Of a stretch of DNA of 10,100 nt, positions 1-6,644 are shown one piece after another. This DNA comes from Lachnospiraceae bacterium. Lineage in GTDB: Bacteria > Bacillota > Clostridia > Lachnospirales > Lachnospiraceae. The notes below the pieces were generated by a model. The model saw only the letters and a list, made by a program, of their open reading frames with translations. It was not told where the DNA came from and searched no databases. The stretch's first letter is position 1, and every line of letters begins with the position of its first letter. Location of the stretch: positions 1-10,100 of the forward strand of contig JAGKTY010000055.1 in NCBI GenBank assembly GCA_021153185.1, written 5' to 3'. The translations under genes were made by a program, and so were the position numbers.

Positions 1-62
1 GAAATAAAAACAAGAGCAGCAAAGCTGCGAAGTCTGCGAAAGCAGGCTGTTTTTATGAGTAA
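1..62 (+). CDS. C-terminal tail of an upstream gene (partial, uncertain frame)
   Basis: Two of the three forward frames are open from the left edge. One ends with TAA at 60-62 and encodes a Lys/Ala/Ser-rich tail ending in GCFYE. The other ends with TAA at 67-69 and encodes a basic tail ending in FMSKQ. I prefer the first because its stop sits directly against the terminator stem that begins at 62, and a Lys/Ala-rich end is a common protein tail. Only about 20 residues are visible, so no family or function can be assigned. The same DNA can fold into small GC-rich hairpins, so it could also be non-coding leader or terminator sequence. Confidence 0.3.
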   Translation, partial: NKNKSSKAAKSAKAGCFYE

Positions 63-96
63 GCAGTAATGACGATGAAATCATTGCTGCTTTTTT
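62..96 (+). terminator. Intrinsic terminator after the upstream gene
   Basis: AGCAGTAATGA (62-72) pairs with TCATTGCTGCT (81-91) as an 11-bp stem with one G-T pair and an 8-nt loop. A run of six T follows at 91-96. It probably ends the transcript entering from the left. Confidence 0.75.
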
Positions 97-125
97 CATG
101 TAAAAATGGCAGTTTCGGTGACAAA

Positions 126-170
126 TTTGTCAGCGAAATATGGCATGGAGAACTGATTTTGTCAGCGAAA
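126..170. repeat. 13-nt direct repeat pair beside a palindrome
   Basis: TTTGTCAGCGAAA occurs at 126-138 and again, identical, at 158-170. The copies start 32 bp apart, about three helical turns. The first copy overlaps the perfect palindrome GACAAATTTGTC at 120-131. GTGACAA (118-124) also has an inverted copy, TTGTCAC, at 179-185. The arrangement suits cooperative protein binding; no partner is identified. Confidence 0.6.
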
Positions 171-215
171 ATGATTTCTTGTCACAAATCCATATTTTTC
201 AAAACTGTCAGCCAT

Positions 216-245
216 AGGGGATTGTTTAAAAACAGTCCCCTTTTT
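216..245 (+). terminator. Strong intrinsic terminator
   Basis: AGGGGATTGTTT (216-227) pairs with AAACAGTCCCCT (230-241) as a 12-bp stem with one G-T pair, a very short loop and a following T tract (241-245). It insulates the operon promoter at 366-394 from transcription arriving from the left. Confidence 0.8.
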
Positions 246-365
246 GACAGTCAGCGGTTTAATCTGTAATTATGTATGATTAAGACAAGCGGAGTATATA
301 ATTTGAGGTATAGTTTAAAGGCTGATTGATGGTGATTGAGAAGACGACCGAAGATAGAAAAAAAC

Positions 366-394
366 TTGAAAATACGCATATGTTATCATATAAT
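366..394 (+). promoter_or_regulatory. Sigma-70/SigA-type promoter of the transport operon
   Basis: TTGAAA (366-371) is followed after exactly 17 nt by a perfect TATAAT (389-394). Transcription would start near 401, giving a leader of under 40 nt before the ATG at 438. This position rules out the longer reading-frame start at 336 for the first gene. Confidence 0.75.
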
Positions 395-437
395 AATTAG
401 GGTTAATGTTGATAAAAGTAGGAAGGAGGAATCTGTA

Positions 438-851
438 ATGTACCATTTATTATATGACAGGAAAAGTCATTTTAGCAGATTCTTCCTATGTTTTCTATTT
501 ATTATTACCCTTGTTGTATGCACTGCATATGACAAATCTGAGATTGAAAAGCTCGATTATACAGGTGGTTTAAATAGTGAAAGTACAATCTCATCCACGG
601 ATAGTGAGTTTTATGAGATTATTTCGAATGAAATTACAAGTTATTCTGTAACAAAAAATATTGCTTCAAAGAATTCTGCTACAGGGAGATATTCCGGTTT
701 CAGAGCGTCCTTTGACTATGAAATAGTAGATGAACTATTTCTTCTTATAGGCACAAGTGTGCTTTTTATTCTGTATTTCTATAGAAATTTAGCTACAAGT
801 CATCATTTTATCATTACTTATATCCATAATCTGGATGGAATGAAACCCTAA
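438..851 (+). CDS. Small two-helix membrane protein, first gene of operon
   Basis: This 137-residue protein belongs to no family I can name. The frame is open from an ATG at 336, but I chose the ATG at 438: AAGGAGGA (423-430) lies 7 nt before it and the promoter at 366-394 would exclude the upstream start. An N-terminal hydrophobic segment (about residues 13-30) follows a basic stretch and could be a signal anchor or cleaved signal peptide. The Cys in LVVC lacks the small residue before it that a good lipobox needs. A polar Ser/Thr/Glu-rich stretch follows (about 31-95), then a second helix at about 98-117. The C-terminus ends YIHNLDGMKP and is probably cytoplasmic. From memory only, similar YIHxxDGxK tails end other short clostridial proteins of unknown role. 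An 87-nt gap separates it from the next gene. Confidence 0.75.
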   Translation: MYHLLYDRKSHFSRFFLCFLFIITLVVCTAYDKSEIEKLDYTGGLNSESTISSTDSEFYEIISNEITSYSVTKNIASKNSATGRYSGFRASFDYEIVDELFLLIGTSVLFILYFYRNLATSHHFIITYIHNLDGMKP

Positions 852-880
852 TCTCAATTAAATATTATTACACATTATTA

Positions 881-911
881 GGTAAGCGCAGGATGCGGTT
901 GCCTTATTTTG
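881..911 (+). terminator. Weak terminator or attenuator hairpin inside the operon
   Basis: GGTAAGCGCA (881-890) pairs with TGCGGTTGCC (894-903) around a 3-nt loop. One internal mismatch and one G-T pair weaken the stem, and an imperfect T-rich run (TTATTTTG) follows. It sits between the first gene and the microprotein genes and could lower downstream expression or mark an mRNA processing site. Confidence 0.4.
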
Positions 912-938
912 CTATGGAAAAAAGAGATGGAGGTTATC

Positions 939-1085
939 ATGAAACAGATATTTTCATATTTATTTTTTGGAATTATGGCTATTATGGGTGGCGGAACTTC
1001 GTTGTTTTTGGTTATTTCATTACCAGCGGTGATCATTTGGAAGATATACCGCAAGATTAGGTATGGATACAAGATTACAGATTGA
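939..1085 (+). CDS. 48-aa single-helix membrane microprotein
   Basis: A short gene with an excellent start: GGAGG (929-933) lies 5 nt before the ATG. The protein has one long hydrophobic segment (about residues 4-34) containing a triple Gly (GGGTS) and a Pro near its end. A strongly basic tail follows (WKIYRKIRYGYKITD), which by the positive-inside rule should face the cytoplasm. It lies 20 nt upstream of a second microprotein gene and in the same operon as pyruvate kinase and three transporters. No family is recognised. Small subunits of ion transporters and pumps have this general form, but that comparison is structural only. Confidence 0.65.
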   Translation: MKQIFSYLFFGIMAIMGGGTSLFLVISLPAVIIWKIYRKIRYGYKITD

Positions 1086-1105
1086 GGATAACGGAGGAAT
1101 AAAAA

Positions 1106-1276
1106 ATGCTATCAAATATAGTGGCTGCAATAATGTGCCTAATTGCTCTTGCGGGAGGAATTTGGGGCTGGTGGATAGAAAATGGAGGATCGTCCGAGGA
1201 TTCAAACCAAAATGAAAAGGAATCAGTGATTGAAACAGACGAGACTGAAAGGATAAAGAAAGATGAGAAAAACTAA
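1106..1276 (+). CDS. 56-aa membrane microprotein with acidic tail, overlaps pyk
   Basis: GGAGGA (1093-1098) precedes the ATG by 7 nt. Residues 3-24 form one membrane helix ending in a Trp-rich interface motif (GGIWGWW). The remaining 32 residues are polar and rich in Glu, Asp, Asn and Lys, like a soluble cytoplasmic tail. The last 14 nt overlap the start of the pyruvate kinase gene in another frame, so translation of the two is probably coupled. The layout (one helix plus acidic tail) recalls gamma subunits of Na+-pumping decarboxylases and MetS-type symporter subunits, but I see no sequence match that would justify such a name. Its acidic tail complements the basic tail of the 48-aa neighbour. 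Confidence 0.65.
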   Translation: MLSNIVAAIMCLIALAGGIWGWWIENGGSSEDSNQNEKESVIETDETERIKKDEKN

Positions 1277-2678
1277 GATTATTTGCACCATAGGACCTGC
1301 AAGCGAAAACGAAGAAGTTTTAGAAAAAATGTGTCAGGCAGGAATGAATGTGGCAAGGCTGAACTTCTCTCATGGTTCGCATGATGAGCACTTGGAAAAA
1401 ATCAAAAAGATAAAGAAGGTACGGGAAAAACTGGAATACCCGCTACCGATCATGCTTGATACCAAAGGACCTGAGTATAGAATCAGAGATTTTAAAAATG
1501 GAAAGGAAACATTAATTGACGGACAGGCTTTTACATTTACAACGAGAGACTTATCAGGCGACAACACGATTGTCTCTGTAAACTATGCAGATCTTGTATC
1601 AGAGCTAAAAACAGGAGACAGAATACTTGTAAACAACGGCCTTTTAATCTTTGAGGTAAAGGAACTGACTGCAACCGATGTCATTTGTGAAGTTATTTCA
1701 GGTGGTGAAATATCTGACCGAAAGAGTATGAATTTTCCCAATCATGTATTCAAGGGACAATATCTTAGCGATGACGATAAGTCTGACTTACTGTTTGGTA
1801 TCGAAAATGATGTTGATTTTGTAGCGGCATCATTTGTGTCAAACAAAGAAAATGTATGTGAGTTGAGAAAATTCCTGAACGAAAATGGCGGTAAGGATAT
1901 TGATATTATAGCCAAGATTGAGAACAGAGCCGGCGTTGATAATATTGATGAGATATGCGAAATTGCGGACGGGATAATGGTGGCGAGAGGCGATCTTGGT
2001 GTTGAAATTCCTTTTATAGAAGTACCAGCTATTCAGAAATATCTGATTAAGAAATGTAGACTTCTCGGGAAGAGGGTTATTACGGCAACAGAAATGCTTG
2101 AATCTATGATTCATAATCCCAGACCGACAAGGGCAGAAATATCGGATGTTGCAAATGCTGTGTATGACGGATCTTCGGCAATGATGCTTTCCGGAGAATC
2201 CGCCGCAGGAAAGTACCCTGTTGAAGCAGTAAGAAACATGGCTGAGATTGCAGAGTATACAGAAAAGAATATTGATTACGTAAAAAGGTTTTATTCAACA
2301 GAATATGTCATAAAGAATAATCTGGATGCTCTTTCCCATGCAACATGCGCTATGGCTATAGATATCAAGGCAAAAGGAATCGTCATAAGTTCTATGTCGG
2401 GAATAACAGTCAGAATGGTAAGCCGATTCAGGTGTCCGGTGGATATAATCGGTATTACTACATCCCTGAAAGCTTGGCGAAAGCTGAATCTTAGTTGGGG
2501 TGTCACTCCTGTTATGAGTGATGAATTTGATTCGGTTGATGTTATGTTCTATCAAGCGACGCAACATGCCGTGGAAATTCTTGGTCTTGTAAGTGGAGAT
2601 AACATTACACTTACCGGTGGTCAGACTAGCAAGCAGTCCGGAAGTACCAACACGATACGTTTGGAAACAATAAAGTAA
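1263..2678 (+). CDS. pyk: Pyruvate kinase, divergent at the B domain
   Basis: Converts PEP and ADP to pyruvate and ATP, the last step of glycolysis, in the cytoplasm. At 471 aa it matches the usual bacterial length and has no extra C-terminal PEP-utiliser domain. The catalytic barrel is clear: R32 and NFSHG (34-38), DTKGPE (66-71), the lysine of AKIEN (K218) with metal ligand E220, ARGDLG with D244, ITATEM (273-278), and NPRPTRAE through SGESAAGKYP. The Glu of DTKGPE is the residue associated with K+-dependent enzymes; K+-independent ones carry Lys there. The C-terminal domain ends in an SGSTNTIRL motif. Oddities lie in the B domain (about 70-167): the usual DDG is NNG (124-126) and the usual PG-V-LPG segment reads MNFPN. 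Translation is probably coupled to the overlapping upstream microprotein gene; AAAGGA (1248-1253) could also serve as its ribosome binding site. It may be a second, specialised isozyme. Confidence 0.93.
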   Translation: MRKTKIICTIGPASENEEVLEKMCQAGMNVARLNFSHGSHDEHLEKIKKIKKVREKLEYPLPIMLDTKGPEYRIRDFKNGKETLIDGQAFTFTTRDLSGDNTIVSVNYADLVSELKTGDRILVNNGLLIFEVKELTATDVICEVISGGEISDRKSMNFPNHVFKGQYLSDDDKSDLLFGIENDVDFVAASFVSNKENVCELRKFLNENGGKDIDIIAKIENRAGVDNIDEICEIADGIMVARGDLGVEIPFIEVPAIQKYLIKKCRLLGKRVITATEMLESMIHNPRPTRAEISDVANAVYDGSSAMMLSGESAAGKYPVEAVRNMAEIAEYTEKNIDYVKRFYSTEYVIKNNLDALSHATCAMAIDIKAKGIVISSMSGITVRMVSRFRCPVDIIGITTSLKAWRKLNLSWGVTPVMSDEFDSVDVMFYQATQHAVEILGLVSGDNITLTGGQTSKQSGSTNTIRLETIK

Positions 2679-2694
2679 AGAGGGGGACATGTTT

Positions 2695-3675
2695 ATGAAT
2701 ATTTTGATTCAGGTAGGTCTTCTGGTTGTTGGATTTGTATGCCTTGTTAAGGGGGCTGATGTGTTTGTCGGTGGAAGCTCTGCTCTTGCAAGGAATTTTA
2801 ATGTTCCAGGACTGATCATCGGGTTAACCATAGTTGCACTCGGAACAAGTGCTCCTGAAATGGCAGTAAGTATTGTGGCTGCTCTTCAAGGAGCTAATGA
2901 GATTGCACTCAGCAATGTTGTTGGCTCAAATATATTTAATCTCTTGGGTGTGCTTGGTGTTTGTGCGGTAATAAGCCCTTTACCTGTGGATGGAATAGTT
3001 TTAAAAAGAGATTTTCCTTTTGCGATTTTAACAACAATCATAGTGTTGCTTATTTCTTGTGGTTCAGTTCTTTTTGGAGGGCATTTCATTGGATACAGTG
3101 TTGATCGGGAAGTGGCAATTGTTACAAGACCGATAGGATTTGTACTTGTAATAGTATTTATAGGATATATTGCTTTCCTTATAGTAAAAACTAGGAAGAA
3201 CTCATCCTCTGATGATGATAAAAATAAAGAGCCTATGTGGAAGTGCATTGTATTCATTGCAATCGGACTTGTTCTTATCATTGCAGGAGGACAGGTTGTT
3301 GTATACAGTGCAAAGGAGATTGCAAGAGCTGCAGGTATGACAGAAACTCTTATAGGGCTTACGATTGTTGCGATAGGGACATCCCTCCCGGAACTTGTTA
3401 CATCTGCTGTTGCTGCCAGAAAGGGTGAAACAGGTATGGCAATCGGTAATGTCATAGGATCTAATATTTTTAACCTGCTATTTATCTTAGGAGTATCGGC
3501 ATTGATACATCCTGTTGCAATCAATATGGCATCCGTGTATGATCTTATCATTTTGGTTGGCGTTAGCATAATATCGCTTTCTTTCGCATTCACTTCCAGA
3601 AAGATCAGTCGTATGGAAGGTGGGTTTATGCTTTTAATCTATGCTGCGGATGTTATGTTTGCGATAGTTAGATAA
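2695..3675 (+). CDS. Calcium/sodium antiporter, CaCA family (YrbG-like)
   Basis: An inner-membrane cation exchanger that would extrude Ca2+ in exchange for Na+ (or H+). It shows the two inverted alpha repeats that define the family. The first has GLTIVALGTSAPE with its Glu at residue 55, then VVGSNIFN. The second has GLTIVAIGTSLPE with its Glu at 233, then VIGSNIFN. These Glu residues form the ion site in characterised relatives. About ten hydrophobic helices are present, with an acidic Ser/Asp-rich cytoplasmic loop near residues 168-182 joining the halves. An ATG also occurs at 2689, but AGGGGG (2681-2686) is only 2 nt from it and 8 nt from the ATG at 2695, so I take the latter (326 aa). It follows the pyruvate kinase stop by 16 nt. 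Confidence 0.9.
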   Translation: MNILIQVGLLVVGFVCLVKGADVFVGGSSALARNFNVPGLIIGLTIVALGTSAPEMAVSIVAALQGANEIALSNVVGSNIFNLLGVLGVCAVISPLPVDGIVLKRDFPFAILTTIIVLLISCGSVLFGGHFIGYSVDREVAIVTRPIGFVLVIVFIGYIAFLIVKTRKNSSSDDDKNKEPMWKCIVFIAIGLVLIIAGGQVVVYSAKEIARAAGMTETLIGLTIVAIGTSLPELVTSAVAARKGETGMAIGNVIGSNIFNLLFILGVSALIHPVAINMASVYDLIILVGVSIISLSFAFTSRKISRMEGGFMLLIYAADVMFAIVR

Positions 3676-3700
3676 CCCACAGTCAAAACGGGAGGACAAT

Positions 3701-5443
3701 ATGAGCATATTTTCTATTTTTACATTATTGGGAGGGCTTGCATTTTTCATATATGGAATGAATCAGATGTCGCATAGCCTTGAGAGAATTGCCGGGAATA
3801 AAATGGAGCAGTTTATAAAAAAGATGACTAAGAACCGCTTGAGTGGACTTATCATGGGTTGCATCATAACTGTAGCCATTCAGAGTTCTTCTGCTGTAAC
3901 GGTAATGCTTGTTGGATTAGTTAACTCCGGGCTTATGAATATAGGTAATACTGTTGCTGTGATTATGGGATCAAACATTGGCACAACGATAACAGCCTGG
4001 CTTATGAGTCTAGTGGGGATTTCAAGTGACAACGTGGTTATAAAAATGCTAAAACCGGAATCATTTTCCCCGCTGCTTGCTTTTATTGGTATTGGACTTA
4101 TAATGCTATCCAAACAGCCTAAGAAAAAAGATATTGGAAACAGCTTTATAGGCTTTGCTATCTTGATGTACGGAATGCTGATGATGAGCAGCTCTGTTGC
4201 GCCATTGGCTGAGTCTCCATCATTTTCTGGGCTACTGGTAAGTTTTAAAAATCCGATTCTTGGGGTCCTGACAGGGTTGGTTGTTACGGCGATTATTCAG
4301 AGTTCCGCAGCTTCTGTAGGAATGCTACAGGCAATATCCATGACAGGAAGTCTTTCCTATGGAGCCGCGATTCCTATTATTATGGGGCAAAATATTGGAA
4401 CATGCGCTACTGCTATCCTATCAAGTATAGGGGTTAGTAAAAATGCAAAGAAAGTTGCTGTCATCCACTTATCTTTTAACCTGATAGGAACGCTATTTTT
4501 CATGGCCCTGTATTTTGGACTGCATATAATTTTTGATTTTGGATTTGTTGATAAACCAATCAATCCAATGGGAATAGCATTGTGTCACAGTATCTTTAAT
4601 ATTGCGACAACAGTACTTTTACTACCGTTTAGTGATCAGCTTATTATGATTGCCTCTAAAACAATAAAGACGGAACCTGAGCGTAAGATTGCTTTTTTGG
4701 ATGATAGATTATTTGAAAGACCTTCGGTTGCAATAGCCGAATGTGAAAAGTTGTCTTATGAAATGGCGGATTTATCGAAAACATCAGTAGATGAAATTGT
4801 TAATAAACTATTTGGTTATTCCGTAGAATTGGATGAGCATATAGCCGAATTGGAAAAAATGGTAGATAAATACGAAGATAGATTGGGTTCTTATCTGATG
4901 AGATTTTCAGGGAAGGAGTTATCTGTTGGTGATAGTCGGACAGTATCAAAGATACTTCATATAATAGGTGATTTTGAACGTATTAGTGATCATGCTTTAA
5001 ATCTTACCGAATCTGCCAGGGAAATATCAGAAAAGCGTGTTGTGATGTCGGACAGTGCAATGAAAGAACTAGATAAATTGGGGAAAGCTGTAGAAGAAAT
5101 TGTTCAAAAGACAATTGGAGCATATATAAGTAGTGATGTTACCATAGCAATGGAAATAGAGCCTCTTGAGCAGGTAATAGATTTGTATACAGAGGTTATA
5201 AGGCAAAATCATGTTGGTAGACTTCAAAAAGGGGAGTGTACAATAGAAAGAGGGTTTGTTTTAGCAGATATTTTGAATAACTACGAGAGGATTTCTGATC
5301 ATTGTTCTAATATAGCGATAGCGGTAATAGAAGCAGATTCGGATGTTTATGATCCTCATGAATATATTAGTAAATTGCGTGAAAAAGATAATTTGCAGTT
5401 TGAAAAAATGTATAATATATTCAGGCAAAAATACATGATTTAA
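3701..5443 (+). CDS. Na+/phosphate cotransporter with PhoU-like C-terminal domain
   Basis: A PNaS (NptA-type) transporter of 580 aa, predicted to move inorganic phosphate with Na+ across the membrane. The membrane part (about 1-325) holds two Na/Pi cotransporter repeats. The first has IQSSSA (60-65) followed by GSNIGTT (90-96); the second has IQSSAAS (199-205) followed by GQNIGT (229-234). These QSS motifs are the family's substrate-site signature. Residues from about 345 to 575 are hydrophilic, helical and heptad-like, matching the PhoU-like tail of the bacterial members and containing two similar IGDFERISDH / LNNYERISDH segments. GGAGG (3691-3695) lies 5 nt before the ATG. It starts 25 nt after the antiporter gene and is followed almost at once by the YitT-family gene. 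The PhoU-like tail may sense phosphate status, by analogy. Confidence 0.92.
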   Translation: MSIFSIFTLLGGLAFFIYGMNQMSHSLERIAGNKMEQFIKKMTKNRLSGLIMGCIITVAIQSSSAVTVMLVGLVNSGLMNIGNTVAVIMGSNIGTTITAWLMSLVGISSDNVVIKMLKPESFSPLLAFIGIGLIMLSKQPKKKDIGNSFIGFAILMYGMLMMSSSVAPLAESPSFSGLLVSFKNPILGVLTGLVVTAIIQSSAASVGMLQAISMTGSLSYGAAIPIIMGQNIGTCATAILSSIGVSKNAKKVAVIHLSFNLIGTLFFMALYFGLHIIFDFGFVDKPINPMGIALCHSIFNIATTVLLLPFSDQLIMIASKTIKTEPERKIAFLDDRLFERPSVAIAECEKLSYEMADLSKTSVDEIVNKLFGYSVELDEHIAELEKMVDKYEDRLGSYLMRFSGKELSVGDSRTVSKILHIIGDFERISDHALNLTESAREISEKRVVMSDSAMKELDKLGKAVEEIVQKTIGAYISSDVTIAMEIEPLEQVIDLYTEVIRQNHVGRLQKGECTIERGFVLADILNNYERISDHCSNIAIAVIEADSDVYDPHEYISKLREKDNLQFEKMYNIFRQKYMI

Positions 5444-5460
5444 TAATGAAAGGAATAATA

Positions 5461-6360
5461 ATGTCAAAAGCAAGATTAAAGATATCAATTAAGAATGTAC
5501 TAAAAGAGATAAGACCGATTAATATCCTCATGATTTTGGTGGCTGGAATTATTAATGCTTTTGGCGTTACAATGTTTCTTTTTCCAGTGAAACTTTACGA
5601 TAGCGGGATATCCGGATTGTCAATGCTGTTAGACCAGATTACACCGGATTATCTGTCTCTATCGCTATTTCTTATCATAATAAATATTCCAATATTTATT
5701 TTTGGACTTAAGAGGCAGGGAAAGACGTTTACAGTTTATTCGATCTTCGCTGTAACGGTATATTCATTGGCATCATTTATGATAATGGATGTTCTTCCTG
5801 TTGACGTTTCGTTTATATCTCCGTTGGCAGGGTCAGATTTGTTACTATGTGCTGTTTTTGGTGGTGTTATATCAGGAGTGGGGAGTGGTATGACGATACG
5901 CTTCGGAGGAGCAATTGATGGCATTGATGTTCTCTCTGTCGTATTTGCTAAGCGGATTGGTATATCTATTGGAACATTTGTAATGTTGTTTAATACCTTG
6001 CTATATATTATATGCGGCATAGCTATTCAGAGCTGGATTTTACCACTGTATTCTATAGTTACATATTATGTTGGATCAAGAACTGTTGATTTTATCACTG
6101 AAGGGTTTGATAGAGCAAAATGTGCGATGATTGTTACAGTAAAAGCTAATGAAATATCAAATGCCCTGTCCGAGAACTTTGATTCTAGCGGGACCATAGT
6201 AAAAGCAGTTGGGGGATACTCAAAGAAAGATAAAGAAATCATTTATTTCATAGTAAATCGCTTTCAGATTAATAAGCTAAAAAATATAGTGCATGATATA
6301 GATGAAAGTGCGCTCATTTCACTGCAGGAAGTGGCGGATATAATTAGAAAGAAGGAGTGA
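5461..6360 (+). CDS. YitT-family membrane protein (DUF161/DUF2179)
   Basis: A 299-residue protein with about five or six membrane helices (roughly residues 15-205) and a soluble C-terminal DUF2179-type domain (about 215-299). Supporting motifs are the early GxxNAFGVTMFLFPxxLYDSGISG segment, GVGSGMTIRFGGAIDG in the middle, and the C-terminal run from CAMIVTVKA to LISLQEVADIIRKK. The family is common in Firmicutes as several paralogues; its transport substrate is not established. The frame is also open from an ATG at 5446, but AAAGGA (5449-5454) points to the ATG at 5461. It lies 17 nt after the phosphate cotransporter and is the last gene of the operon; the terminator at 6498-6535 follows. Confidence 0.88.
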   Translation: MSKARLKISIKNVLKEIRPINILMILVAGIINAFGVTMFLFPVKLYDSGISGLSMLLDQITPDYLSLSLFLIIINIPIFIFGLKRQGKTFTVYSIFAVTVYSLASFMIMDVLPVDVSFISPLAGSDLLLCAVFGGVISGVGSGMTIRFGGAIDGIDVLSVVFAKRIGISIGTFVMLFNTLLYIICGIAIQSWILPLYSIVTYYVGSRTVDFITEGFDRAKCAMIVTVKANEISNALSENFDSSGTIVKAVGGYSKKDKEIIYFIVNRFQINKLKNIVHDIDESALISLQEVADIIRKKE

Positions 6361-6416
6361 TTTTTAGAAAAGAATATCGCGTCGGTTTCAATCCAAAGAT
6401 TCCTGCATAAATCAAT

Positions 6417-6444
6417 CCATCCCCGGGAGTCGGGCAGGGGATGG
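6417..6444. other. GC-rich hairpin after the operon
   Basis: CCATCCCC (6417-6424) pairs perfectly with GGGGATGG (6437-6444) across a 12-nt loop that is itself G-rich. No T run follows, so it is not a classic terminator. It could stabilise the 3' end of the operon mRNA or be a remnant. Confidence 0.4.
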
Positions 6445-6497
6445 GGTCGGAATGGTACCATAATAAAAATCTTCAGGCTTCATACAAAAACATATAA

Positions 6498-6535
6498 ACC
6501 TCGAATCGTGAAAAATCACGGTTCGGGGTATTTTT
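6498..6535 (+). terminator. Intrinsic terminator of the pyk-transporter operon
   Basis: ACCTCGAATCGTG (6498-6510) pairs with CACGGTTCGGGGT (6517-6529) as a 13-bp stem with two G-T pairs and a 6-nt loop, followed by ATTTTTG. It lies 137 nt after the last stop codon. Confidence 0.8.
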
Positions 6536-6552
6536 GTTGCATATACAAACAC

Positions 6553-6579
6553 ATGCCGGTACTTTATAAGTGCCGGCAT
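6553..6579. other. 12-bp hairpin upstream of the gene remnants
   Basis: ATGCCGGTACTT (6553-6564) pairs with AAGTGCCGGCAT (6568-6579) with one G-T pair and a 3-nt loop. No T tract follows on either strand. It lies just after the operon terminator and before the truncation point of the dehydrogenase remnant, so it may belong to whatever element caused the rearrangement. Confidence 0.45.
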
Positions 6580-6644
6580 TAAAACCGGCAACTATCGGAC
6601 AAAATCTTCTGACTGATTGCGGACAAAACCGACCGTTAACAACA

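Larger units (their letters stand above)
97..335. other. Non-coding region with a repeat cluster, upstream of the operon
   Basis: I see no credible gene here: the forward frame starting at 69 is short, has no ribosome binding site and runs through terminators. The stretch holds four GTCAGC hexamers (129, 161, 207, 250), a 12-nt palindrome at 120-131 and a strong terminator at 216-245. The first GTCAGC pair lies inside a 13-nt direct repeat. Such clusters can be binding sites for a recombinase, a relaxase or a regulator. Which of these applies cannot be told from the sequence alone. Confidence 0.5.

Noticed and set aside
118..255. CRISPR-like array
   Set aside because: The repeats are 6-13 nt and unevenly spaced, with no uniform spacers and no cas genes nearby.
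69..269. Forward 66-codon reading frame after the first terminator
   Set aside because: It starts inside the terminator at 62-96 and runs through the second at 216-245, has no ribosome binding site, and its sequence is explained by the repeat cluster.
336..437. 34-residue N-terminal extension of the first operon gene
   Set aside because: Its ATG lies upstream of the promoter at 366-394 and has no ribosome binding site, while the ATG at 438 has a strong one.
438..851. Lipoprotein call for the first operon gene
   Set aside because: The candidate LVVC lacks the Ala, Gly or Ser normally found before the lipidated Cys.
2886..3593. Long open minus-strand frame opposite the antiporter gene
   Set aside because: It mirrors the codon pattern of a clear CaCA gene and has no family signature; a typical antisense shadow.
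6411..6497. Short forward frame ending in a Tyr/Asn/Lys-rich tail after the operon
   Set aside because: Only about 28 codons, lacks a ribosome binding site and includes the 6417-6444 hairpin; it may be a gene fragment but nothing identifies it.
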